In this document: positions 20,704 to 33,111 of the stretch, piece after piece
Layout of the letters: each line of letters starts with the position of its first letter
Position numbering within the stretch: position 1 is the stretch's first letter
DNA from: Isochrysis galbana
Lineage: Eukaryota; Haptophyta; Isochrysidales; Isochrysidaceae
Assembly: GCA_018136815.1 (NCBI GenBank)
Contig: CM030942.1
Location: forward strand, 1,365,797-1,429,796
DNA: 64,000 nucleotides
Reading direction: 5' to 3'
Notes under the pieces: model-generated
Told to the model about the DNA's origin: nothing
The model's input: only the letters and a program-made list of their open reading frames with translations
The model's database searches: none
Position numbers and translations under genes: made by a program

Positions 20704-21022
20704 CCAAGCGACCCCGCGCCGCGAGCCGCCCACCATCCTAAAGTAGGCCCTAGACACACTGACCACAGCTGCCTGACACCCAGCACAAGGAGCAAACACA
20801 CAATAGCCGGTAGCCCGATGGCATAGGAGGAAGGCGCGAAACAGGCCATCGCGAATCGGCACACACCGTCTGCCACTGGAGACCCACGACACCCAGCCCC
20901 TAGGTAGAGCACGAGGGGACGAGCCGCAAGGCAGGTGTAGGGGGAGTGAAGGGAAACGGGCGAGGCTGCGAAGATACCGTGCAGGGTCGCGCGCGCGGCG
21001 AGAATATTAAGAAGTTTTTTTT
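19201..21022 (+). mobile_element. 5'-truncated LINE copy 1 with structured 3' UTR and oligo-T end
   Basis: The element comprises the C-terminal ORF to 20703 and a 3' UTR with GGCATAGGAGGAAGG at about 20820. The double hairpin CCCCTAGGTAGAGCACGAGGGG then GCCGCAAGGC lies at 20896-20932. The terminus is CGAGAATATTAAGAAGTTTTTTTT. The direction of the ORF proves that the T-run is at the 3' end. I found no clear target-site duplication for this copy. Confidence 0.75.
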
Positions 21023-21331
21023 TTCCCAACCCCACAGAAGCGGCACGTGGGGAGGTGGGGTCGCCGGCGAACCTATTAGCCGTTGCAATCCTTCTATGTA
21101 AATTGTGTCTAAATAAAGTGAAGATATGAGTCTCTAGGTGTTAGGTGTTAGGTGTTAGGAAGTTGTACTTGTATATAGTAGGGATATTTGTTTCCACTTC
21201 TCCTTCAAGACAAGGAGTCTTGTCTCCCATCTAACTGTCGCCTTTTGTCGTTTGATTTTCTTCCCCGCAAGGTAGGCGTTCGTGAGTGCTTTGACATCTT
21301 GACATCGTTGTCTTCAAGCGTCTTGTGCGTG
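21023..21331. other. Intergenic with three GGTGTTA repeats
   Basis: TAGGTGT repeats three times at about 21137-21160. It is too short and irregular to be telomeric. Nothing else is recognised. Confidence 0.4.
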
Positions 21332-21520
21332 CCTAGATGGGAAATACGGTGCAGGGGCCTGCAAATACAGCCAAATACATATGTATTTGGCCTCCGGCCA
21401 AATACATTTCAAATACATTCGAGGCCTACACCCCCGGACGCGCTTCAAATACAGCCAAATACATATGTATTTGGTCTCTGTCTCTGGCCAAATACGGTAA
21501 ATACGTATTTCCCATCTAGG
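21332..21520. mobile_element. Complete 189-bp MITE with 16-bp TIRs and 8-bp TSD
   Basis: Terminal inverted repeats CCTAGATGGGAAATAC (21332-21347) and GTATTTCCCATCTAGG (21505-21520) are perfect. The element is flanked by the direct repeat TGTGCGTG at 21324-21331 and 21521-21528. The interior repeats CAAATACA about seven times and contains ACATATGTATTTGG palindromes. An 8-bp target duplication is typical of hAT elements. The CAAATACAG motif also occurs in front of the hAT transposase fragment near 780-850. Confidence 0.9.
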
Positions 21521-21528
21521 TGTGCGTG

Positions 21529-22164
21529 AGGTGTCGTTCCGTCAATTGTGGGACATCAGTCGTATTGAGCGATCAAATGTCCACAGTTATTTAAAATTAA
21601 ATAACACTGCGTGGGGATAACAACTACATGCAGTTTACTGAATAGTATGTATCAACTGAGCACCATTGTGCACGCCGTGCGCATTGGGCACGGCGCGGTG
21701 TCCCCCCCCCCCGCGGAGACGCCGTGCGTGCGCATCCCGATTTTTTCCCTCTGCGTGCCGCCTAATGCGCACAATTACGTAAATGTGCAATATAAGAGAT
21801 GTTTCGTTGCGCAGCACGTGTGATGGCTTGCAATCACAATGTGCACGCCGCGCATGGGCCCCCCTGCCCCCCCTCCCTTGAGAAGGCCCCTACTGCCTGC
21901 CCCCCTGCGCCGCCGCCACCGCCCTCCCGCCCGCTCCCGATCCTTGAGGTGTACCCCGAGATCGAGCAGCTTCTGCACCAGCTCGGGTACGACGTCTGAA
22001 ACCCCGCGGTTGGTGTGAACGCCACGTCCTCCACCTTCTCTTGTTCAAGGCAGAGACGCGCTGCGCAGAGGGGCGACGCTGCCCACCGGCTTTGTAGTGG
22101 CCCTCGTCGTCAGTGGAGAGAGGCTCTCACGTGGCAGTGCGCCGCCGATTGGAGCGAGGATTCC
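21529..22164. other. Intergenic, no gene seen
   Basis: The region contains CGCGCATGGGCC and CCGCCGCCACCGCC stretches. The block CGCTGCGCAGAGGGGCGAC(G/A)CTGCCCACCGGCTT at about 22056-22091 recurs at 22975-23009, on the other side of the crystallin-like gene. The plus-strand frame ending EIEQLLHQLGYDV at 21999 is not identifiable. Confidence 0.35.
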
Positions 22165-22814
22165 TCACTTCGCGCATTTGACGTCGAGGGTGGAGATGTC
22201 GTTCGCCTTGAACTTGTTCAACCCGTACTCGTTTCCTCCCTCGTACCTTGCGCCTCCCAAAAGCGTTCCCTTCGCGCCTCCTTTATTGGTGTGCTCGTAG
22301 ACAAGTGCTCTACAGTCGTCGCGGACACTGATTCCTAGAATCTTGTCGTTCAGATCATGGTCGGTCAAGTTATACACATCTTGCCCGAAACCCTGTTTGC
22401 GATCGACTTTCCCATCCTTCCAGTAAACGACCACAGGGGGATTTTACTGTCATTTGAGGGAGCAGCCTCACTCTTCGATTCCTCCACATTCCTGACAATG
22501 GAGTCTGCGCTCTTGTCCATCATCTTGGAAAGTGTAGTGCGGATCAAGCTCCCGTTCAGCTTGCTCACGTTGTCAGCGGCTGTTCGATCGGTGCTGCACA
22601 TGCAAGACTGGCCATAAAATGGCTGAAAGCCCGGGATTTTGGGTGCGGTGCACCACATTTTCTCATCGATCTTCTCGTCGAAGACTGAGCCGTACTTGTC
22701 CGAACACATGATGACTTCAGAATCAAACAGTCCAGACCCTGCCTGCGTCAATGCGCAGTACCCGGGCACGCGATGGGTGACTTCGGGATCGGCCATGTTG
22801 AGAGTATTTGACAT
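22165..22814 (-). CDS. Putative beta/gamma-crystallin-domain protein, one frame break
   Basis: Two minus-strand frames overlap: 22814-22365, starting MSNTLNMADPEV, and one running to the stop at 22165. They differ by one base and meet at a C5 run (22436-22440). One more C there would give a continuous frame of about 216 residues. The C-terminal ~75 residues look like a crystallin Greek-key pair: NDKILGISV, then ALVYEHTNKGG, a Gly/Tyr turn and KANDISTLDV. This resembles the (N/D)(N/D)xx(S/T)S calcium-binding motif and the YxxxxxxGG strand. The N-terminal part is Cys-rich (ALTQAG, MCSD, MWCTAPKIPGF, CMCSTD) and not recognised. The function is unknown. The frame break could be a sequencing error or a real mutation. 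Confidence 0.5.
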
Positions 22815-23290
22815 ATTGGGGGGGGGGGGGTCCTAACATACCCTATATTTTTTCCGGCGGGCTGGGAGTGGTGACTGCCTATCGAGTGACGCCACGCCCT
22901 TGCCCCACGCTGTCGGGGGGGGGGCATCCTCAAGGCAGTGACGCGCATCCGGTGGGAGGACACGCGTGGCTCGCGCTGCGCAGAGGGGCGACACTGCCCA
23001 CCGGCTTGTCGAGCAGCAGCGCCCACGTGCGCTCCATGTAGTGGCGTGTTTTGGGTTAACGAGACTGGTTGAAAAAGAAAACATGCACATCTGGGTGAAA
23101 AAAAATAATAACCTGGTCCTCTTTTGACGGAACGCGACTTTGCCTTTCAGCGAGTATTCTTGGGGTAATGGGTAGGCCATATCGGCCGGGGCGTCGTACG
23201 CGTCAGGGGAAGAACACAGCGTGCTGTACACAGCATCCATCCGGATGGTGTGACTTTATGATGTATGATGTGAGGATCGGTCGATTGTTT
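22815..23290. repeat. Repeat E copy 1 and flanking duplicated block
   Basis: AACCTGGTCCTCTTTTGACG and the following GAACGCGACTTT, at about 23110-23147, recur inverted at 41168-41212 and, with changes, at 48707-48740. The block at 22975-23009 duplicates 22056-22091. No gene is seen; the minus-strand frame here is not recognisable. Confidence 0.5.
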
Positions 23291-25388
<2,098 letters not shown>

Positions 25389-27404
25389 ATTGCCTGCCGA
25401 TTCGCTTGGGCTGATGTTTCCATGGGCAGATAGCGTCGCGGCAGGGCATGTGTGCCTAGGTGATGAATTGGGGGCTGGTTTGTGTTCGACGTCATTTCGC
25501 ACTAGCTCCGGCGGATGCATCCCTCGTGCTGCACGCGCGCGGCGGAGACGGTTGTTCTCGCAGGGTGTGAGTGAGACCGTACTGCCGTCGATTTCTGGAT
25601 GTGGATTTGAAATTGAACTTTGAATGTGAGTACACTGAGCACCGAGTGCCAATACTTGAATTTCGTGATTTGGGTGTTTGGAGATAGGAGACAATCAAAC
25701 GCCGTGTTCACAACCACTTCCACCTCGCCGATGTGTAATTTGAACAAAACGACTAATGAAGCTACAAGCATGTGGGGGTGTCAGTCAGGGTGGGGCGGGT
25801 TGCTCCGGCCCCTAGCCCTAAGTAAGCCCTAGCGGTCCTGTTCTCTACTATCTCCTGTGCCTCTAGCCTCTAGCTCTAGGTGACCGGTTTTGCTGTAGTG
25901 GGTTCCTAGTACGGATTCGTGGGTGTCTTCGTCGTGGTTGTGCTTTGTTTTAGTCTCGAAGCTTCTGCTCGCGAACCGTTATGGGTGGTCGTGGTTTACT
26001 AGCCCGGTCATTCACTAGCTACTAGCTAGGGGCGGTCTATTTTTTGGGGAGAATGAGAATGACAGTGTCGCGGGTAAAGGGGGGGCCTTGTACACTTCCC
26101 CCTCGTACGTTCCAATTTTAGGTCTTCCCGCGCGACTCCCTCTCCGTCGCCGCGCCCCAGCTCCCTTCTTCCCGTATCCCGTATCGTCCCGTATCGGTCC
26201 GCTCCCCCTCCCTTCTCCTCTCCTCCCCCCGGCTCCCCCGCGGAAGCCCTCCCCCCTCTCTCCCCTCCCGTCTCTCCCCGAGTGCTTCCTTGAGTTTCCG
26301 GCCCCCTTTTGTCTATATCTTTCCCGCGCGATTCCCTTCCCCCCGCGCGTGACGTTTTCCCTCTGTGTCTTGACTACGCACTACGCTCTGCGCCACCGCT
26401 TGAGCGCCCTCCGTGCCCCCTCGTCCGTCCTCCGTCCCTGTTCTCGTGCTGCTGCGCCCCGTGATGGCTGAGAGCGCGCCCATGTCCTCGGCCCCGCCCC
26501 CGCACGCCTCCTCGATTCCCCATTGTTCCCCCTCCATGCTCCAATCTCCAATCGGGCCATACAGTTCATGTTACAACTCATCCTCCACTCACACCTTGTC
26601 GTACCACAGCCACAGCTCCACATGATCCACAACATGGTAGCGGTAGCGGAGGTGTGCCTTCCTCACCCTCCCATCCTCTCCTCACTCCTCGCATCCCCAC
26701 CACCGCCGCTCCTCCAGCCCCATCCGCCACACCCAGCTCTCACCAGCCATCTCACATGGTCTACCCACAATCCACACAACCACAGCCACACTGGCCACAA
26801 CACACCGATGCCACCGCCACGCCCGCACAGCCAGCGTTCTACTCCCCTCTCCCGCCTTTTGCCACGCCCAAGCCCTCGCCTCTCGACCCGCCCGACGCCC
26901 TCACCGCCGTCCCTGCCCTCCCCACTACCCACCTTTTCCCCCCTCTTCCAGATCGCTCAATTCGACTGATGTCCCACTATTGACGGAACGACACCTATAC
27001 CCTGCGAATCAGAGCAGGAAGTGGGCATGGGAGAAGGGGATGAAGTCTGGGCTGCTAGGTCCACCGTTCCCCCCGTTCTTCAAGACGTTTCTCGTCTCAC
27101 CCCTTGTCCGGATAGTCGGAAAGTGCATCTGCACAGTTCGCGCCGAATCGTCACGAAGGAGTCATGGCGTGCACTGCGCAGGTGGCAGTCAAACTCGTCC
27201 AGTCTGTTGTCTGCGAAGTTTGCCTTTCCTGGGCAGGGCTCTTCTACACAACTCAAGGATAACACGGCGTCGTCGTCGATCGAAGCTGCCCTGACCAACA
27301 GGGGAAAGCCGCAAGGCTGGGCCCCCACAAAGAGACGCAACCCAAAGCGCCTCACAGCAACGGCGAGCCAAAAGGCCCGCCCCCCCCCTCCCCCGACGCC
27401 AGAC
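25389..27404. other. Long intergenic region, pyrimidine-rich, no gene supported
   Basis: 25389-26040 is the 3' flank of GAPDH1. The stretch CCTGTGCCTCTAGCCTCTAGC at about 25855 faintly resembles the conserved 3'-UTR block of the LINEs in minus orientation. 26090-26970 is C/T-rich with Pro/Ser/His frames and many CCACA repeats. A similar composition, inverted, occurs at 31470-32090, so this may be untranslated or ORF1-like sequence of an element. No domain is recognised. Confidence 0.35.
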
Positions 27405-27567
27405 CCAAAGTAGTGCACATGGGTCGACCCCCCGAAACCGAACAAAAAGGACCGAGGGGGGGTGCGAAAGGGGAGAGAGGGTGGGGCAAGGGCGATGTCA
27501 GGGGCAGCCCCCAGTGCGAGGGGCGGGGGATATCAAAGTAGTAGGCATCTTCAAGAATAATTTTTTT
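27405..27567 (+). mobile_element. Retroelement 3' tail, family J
   Basis: The sequence runs GACCCAAAGTAGTGCAC, GGGTCGACCCCCCGAAACCG to GGCATCTTCAAGAATAATTTTTTTTT. It matches 2925-3085 and the minus-strand copy at 12706-12897, and ends in nine T. Confidence 0.55.
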
Positions 27568-27569
27568 TT

Positions 27570-28150
27570 CGAAGCTGCCCTGACCTATAATCTGTGCCCG
27601 TCCAGCTGCAGCAATGGCGACTGCTTGGCAGGCTTGTCGGTCCTCAACGTGCTGAGCTGCAGGCATCACTTCAACATGCAGATGCTCAAGATGGGCGGCA
27701 GCCCGACGCCACGGGTCCTCGAAGGCATTCTGCGGCCTGCTTATGACCGCTCCAAGAACGGGTTCACCGAAGTCCGAAGTCATCGTCCCCTTGGGTGTTG
27801 CTAGCAGCGTGAGCCTGTGCGTGCACAGTACTGCAGTTCTGTACGGCTGCTCGGCGAGCGCCTTCATTCAAGCGGGTGAAGGCAGTGGTGGAGACCGTCG
27901 CCGGCGTGCCCTCAACGGACTACCCGGATCAGACCTTTCCTGCGGCCCTGGTGTACGTGGACGTTGCAAACAAAGTGGCAGAAGTGGTGGTCAGACCCCA
28001 ACTTTGTGAAGAACTGGCGCAGAAGGACGAAGGCCTCAGCCACACCCCCAAGCTCGTCGCAGGAGGTTGGTCTCCACTCAGCATCCGAGACCGGGGATGT
28101 GGCCGCGCAGCATCGCATCGGGGCCCGCCGCGGCGACGCTTAAGCAATTT
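27570..28150. other. Coding-like sequence on both strands, unidentified
   Basis: On the minus strand, 27867-27565 reads a well-mixed frame (TPKGTMTSDFGEPVLGAVIS, RPQNAFEDPWRRAAAHLEHL). On the plus strand, 27876-28140 reads another (KAVVETVAGVPSTDYPDQTF, VANKVAEVVVRPQLCEELAQ). Both have balanced composition, unlike most frames here. I cannot assign a family or decide which strand codes. It may be the remains of an element. Confidence 0.25.
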
Positions 28151-28206
28151 CCGATTCGAAATTAGGCCGAAATTAGACCCCTCGAAGCTCGAAATTTGCT
28201 CTTACC

Positions 28207-28608
28207 TCATCGAAATTTCGAATCGAAATAAGGGTGGTTTTGGATCGAAACTTTGGCTGGAGCCAACTTGGAGCTTGGAGGCATTCGATGTGGATTTCTT
28301 GCTTTGCCACCCTTGAACTGTCCAGTCTTCGCGGATCTGGCCGGGGCCATGACTGGAGACTGGAGGTGTTGGGTGGTTTTGCTGTGCGATCCAGATTGCA
28401 CCGTTTGCCGTTTGCGAGAGCGCGTGGCAAGCTCGACAGCCGATGGGTCGAAGAAAAGATTTTCAACGAATTTGTTGAGTTCATTCGTTGTGATGTTGCA
28501 CCCTTGAGCGTCGTCAAACGCGCTAGTGATGTAGAGATTGAAGTGGTCTCTCGGCGGGGGTACCACGTTAGTAATTGTAGTCTTGTAGAGCATCTTGTTG
28601 GCTAGCAT
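28207..28608 (-). CDS. Repeat-family F protein fragment, function unknown
   Basis: This frame encodes about 133 residues with NVVPPPRDHFNLYITSAFDD and AQGCNITTNELNKFVENLFF. Then come a polar stretch with ELATRSRKRQT and, later, TGQFKGGKARNPHRMPPSS. A second, diverged copy on the plus strand at 55465-55860 keeps the same order: NMVPPPRGHRNLHDTS, DAQGCNTSSNGLDAF, ERATRS, HQFKGGKD. Conservation of the amino-acid pattern between two copies suggests a protein-coding origin. No known family is recognised. Confidence 0.4.
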   Translation of the reverse strand: MLANKMLYKTTITNVVPPPRDHFNLYITSAFDDAQGCNITTNELNKFVENLFFDPSAVELATRSRKRQTVQSGSHSKTTQHLQSPVMAPARSAKTGQFKGGKARNPHRMPPSSKLAPAKVSIQNHPYFDSKFR

Positions 28609-28760
28609 CTAGCATCCCTAGCCACATACACCGGACGAGCCATGCGCCAACCGCGCACACCCCCATCGCGGGGTAGGGGCTCCGTTGCCGATGAAGGCTA
28701 CGGACCACAGCACTAAGGTTATGTTCGCACAACAAGAAAAACTCTAACACCCCTCCCCCT
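28207..28760 (-). repeat. Repeat family F, copy 1
   Basis: The minus-strand unit begins near 28760 (AGAGTTTTTCTTGTTGTGCG, AACATAACCTTAGTGCTG). It runs through GGAGCCCCTACCCCGCGATGGGGGTGTGCGCGG and GGCTCGTCCGGTGTATGTGGC to the ORF described separately. The second copy, at 52845-52999 plus 55465-55860, is split by a TIR element. Confidence 0.6.
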
Positions 28761-28834
28761 CCCCCTCCCCCTCTCTCTTCGTCCATCGGGGGAAATTCTA
28801 CTCTACTGAACCTTAACGAGATGATTATACTTAG

Positions 28835-30325
<1,491 letters not shown>

Positions 30326-30797
30326 GCGAAAGCTAAGCGATGGGACAGCCGCCGGCAGCTTTCTTAACTCGAGCCCGATGCACACATTCTACGGCTTTGT
30401 CATGCTTCCGGAAGATTGATGAGAACACTCTTGAGCCCACGCGAGGATGCGGGCGAGGTCTCCGTATATGACGACGCGCATTTTATCCGAATGCTCCCAA
30501 ATAGCATAAGGGTATATTGAACAATATCGTGGGATGGTGATGAGATAGAAGCCTTGCCCATGGCCTTCTCTCAACCGCTATGCGGGCGGCGAGGCAAAGC
30601 CACAGTTGGGGCGGATGATGGCTAGCCTTGTTTCGACTGGCATTCATGCGACGTAGACGGTTAGCTTCTTGTGATCGCATGGTGTGTTGCTTTGAGTTGT
30701 ATTGTGATTGTGCCCCGCCCTAAAATCTTGTGTGGCGGGCGTGACGTGTGACGTTAAGAATTTGTTTGCGGTGACGTGCCTGCCGTCTCGCAACGTT
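30326..30797. other. GAPDH2 3' flank, no gene seen
   Basis: No recognisable coding or repeat feature is present before the retroelement tail that starts at about 30798. Confidence 0.35.
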
Positions 30798-31466
30798 GCC
30801 AAAAAAAAACATCTGAAGATTCTGGGCTACACACCTACTAAATTGGGACTCCTCCTCGCTACTAACATCGCCCTTATCTCCCCTCCCTTCACCTCTTCCC
30901 CTGCCCCCCTTCTTTCCTTTTTCTTCGGCTTCTGGGGTCCGGCCTCGGTGCGCTACTTGAGGGCCCTGGTTCGGAGTGGGAGTGCGTGGGGTCAGGGCAG
31001 GCCTTTTGATCTTTGGTTTTTGTCGTGCGTGTCCGCCTGGTCACGGGTCGAGTGTTTAGGTTCCGTCCGGTTCGTATCGTCCCTATTGGCACCCTTGTTT
31101 GGTGTGTCGATTTCTCAATCGCCTATGTTCCCTAGGCTGCTCCTTGTTCTCCTCGACAGCGTGCGCGATCCTCAGCTTGGTGGCTAGTTCCACTAGCTCC
31201 TTGCTGGGTCTAAGCCCACCCTTGTCGTTCAAGTCAAAAGTAGGTCTCAAGTCGCTTATGTCTAATCTTTTTTTAGGTTGTCTTCCCATTCCCGCTTGGG
31301 CAGTCCTTGCCGAGTCGGTTTCGCACGCGAAAAGTAGTGCTTTGCTCAGCGTGGTGAATCTCTCTATGATCCTTATTAGTGTTGACTCTTCCGAAAACTC
31401 AATGCCGTCATAGTGAATCCTATAGAAGTCGGTGATGATATATCTCCGCGCTAGTAGATATAGCAC
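30798..31466 (-). mobile_element. Divergent LINE, 3' fragment, family N tail
   Basis: The minus-strand frame 31466-31083 reads LYLLARRYIITDFYRIHYDG and later IRIIERFTTLSKA and MGRQPKKRLDISDLRPTFDL. This is the same C-terminal segment as in the other LINEs (AWRYIISDFYKVEFE, GRKPKIK..LSAPVF), but much diverged and extended past the usual end. Downstream on the minus strand the 3' UTR ends TAGCCCAGAATCTTCAGATG followed by nine T. This copy links the family N tails at 6560 and 11992 to a LINE protein. Confidence 0.6.
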
Positions 31467-32329
31467 GTATGTGGTGGGCTGTGGAGTGGCTGTGGTGAAT
31501 CTGTGTGAGGTTGTGGTTGTGGGTCTGTAACATGGGATGTATGAATCGCGGGACGAGAGGGACGGGACGAGCGACCGGAGGCGACACGGGACGGGAGCAC
31601 ACGGGACGGCACGGGCGAGCCATGGCCGGGCATGACGAACAGGGGCAGATGGGGAGACAGAACGGGGGCACGAACGGGGCGTCCTAGCGATGTCGCGGGA
31701 AGCAGAAGAAGAGACGGAATATGAACACGGGGCGACGGAAGAACCACTCGGAAACTATGGAAACAAAAGGGGAAACTAATGGAACGGGAGGGGGCGAGCG
31801 CTGGAGGAACGGAGGGGAATCGTCGAGCGCGAGAGACTCTCCGACCCTCTCTGGCCAAGGGAACAAGGGAAACGCCGCGAAGATGTGAGAGAATGGAAGG
31901 AAGGGATCTCGGCTGTGCGTCGTATGCGCGGGAACTCGGGGCGGGAAGGGAAGGGAGGAGAGGGGTGTGGGGGAGACACGCTCTAAAGATAGGGCGCGCT
32001 GCGGAGAGGGGATGGAGGCAGGGCGCGGGAAAGTAGGTACGCTCTAAGGGCAGAGCGTGCGGTGTGGTGCGGCTCCCTTTATCCACGACACCCCCCCCAC
32101 TGCGAGAATCGGCAACGGGGCGAGCAGTGTGAGAGACGCGGGAAAGGGAGATGTGGGGCGGGGCTTAGGCGGCAGTGTGAGCCCAAGCATTGGTTGCATA
32201 GCGGACGCACGCCTCGAGCTTGCGCTTCGGGAGCCACTTGGTCAGGAAGTCGGCAGTCTCTTCCTCTTCCCAATCATTGGCGTGCCCAGGTATGAGAGCT
32301 CTGCCTCATAAAAAAAAACCTTTTAATAT
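31467..32329. other. Intergenic, GA-rich, plus two LINE tail remnants
   Basis: 31500-32050 is rich in GGGACG-type purine tracts with no credible gene. At 32309-32330 the sequence AAAAAAAACCTTTTAATATT and CTCGCC is the inverted 3' terminus of a K-type LINE, immediately followed by a second such terminus of the next element. Confidence 0.4.
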
Positions 32330-33108
32330 TCTCGCCTCACCCGTGGCACTGAAAAAAAACCTTTTAATAGTCTCACCGCACACGCGGCCGTGGACCCTCT
32401 ACTTTCTACTCACGTAGGAAAACTTTCTACACCCCCACTCCCCCGGCCCTTCTCCCCCCGCCATAAGGCGACTCCCCCCGTGCACTACTAGGGGGATAGG
32501 GGTGAAGGGCTTAGATATGGTCCGGTGGCCCGCGCCTCCCCCCGGTGATCATTCCCCCCCTTCCTCCTGTGTCTCCGAGTGGGCGGCGGTCTCAGCCCCG
32601 ACTTATCCTGTAAACAGGTGCGGGACTTACCTATTTTCCGGTGAGCGGAGCTCTCGCTCCCACCACCCCCTTCTCCGCGCTCTCTCTCCCCTCTCCTGCA
32701 GGCACGCGCGATGGCGCGCCTGCGGCAGGCCTGCAGCTGCTCCTGGCGACCCCTGGAGGCTCCTGGAGGCCAGCTCAGGGGGCAGAGGAGGCTGGGGCTG
32801 GGCCCTGGCCTCGCCTGCCTCTCCCTCGCTGGCGCTCCTGAGCCTCTGGGGCCCCCAATCTGCACCTGTCTGCCTGTCGACCAGGGGGGGAGGGGGGTTG
32901 GAGCGATGGGCTGGTCACGAGGGGCCAGGATGGGCGAATGGGGCGAGCCTGTGGGGAAGGGAGTGGGTCAGTAGGGCAGTGGCCTCCTGGCAAGCCATCA
33001 GGCGTGCCAGGAGGATGGGTGGTTCCTCCCCCATGGCAGGGGAGGAGTGGAGAGAGGGGGGGGCTCGTGCCCCCCCATGGGTCAACCAAGTATAAACTTA
33101 GTTGTCAC
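32330..33108 (-). mobile_element. Full-length-looking ~780-bp non-autonomous retroelement (B-D)
   Basis: Read on the minus strand it starts AACTAAGTTTATACTTGGTT (33108) and passes through the CCATGGGGGGGCACGAG and CCTGCCATGGGGGAGG hairpins. The double-hairpin module lies at about 32500-32462, and the end is GAGACTATTAAAAGG followed by T8 at about 32357. It joins the B parts (seen at 12300 and 57597) and D parts (seen at 7138 and 56578) in one unit. It has no protein-coding signature. Its 3' end is LINE-like, suggesting it uses the LINE machinery in trans. Confidence 0.6.
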
Positions 33109-33111
33109 CCG

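Noticed and set aside
21136-21162. Telomere-like repeat (GGTGTTA)3
   Set aside because: Only three irregular copies in the interior of the window; too short and not a known telomere unit.
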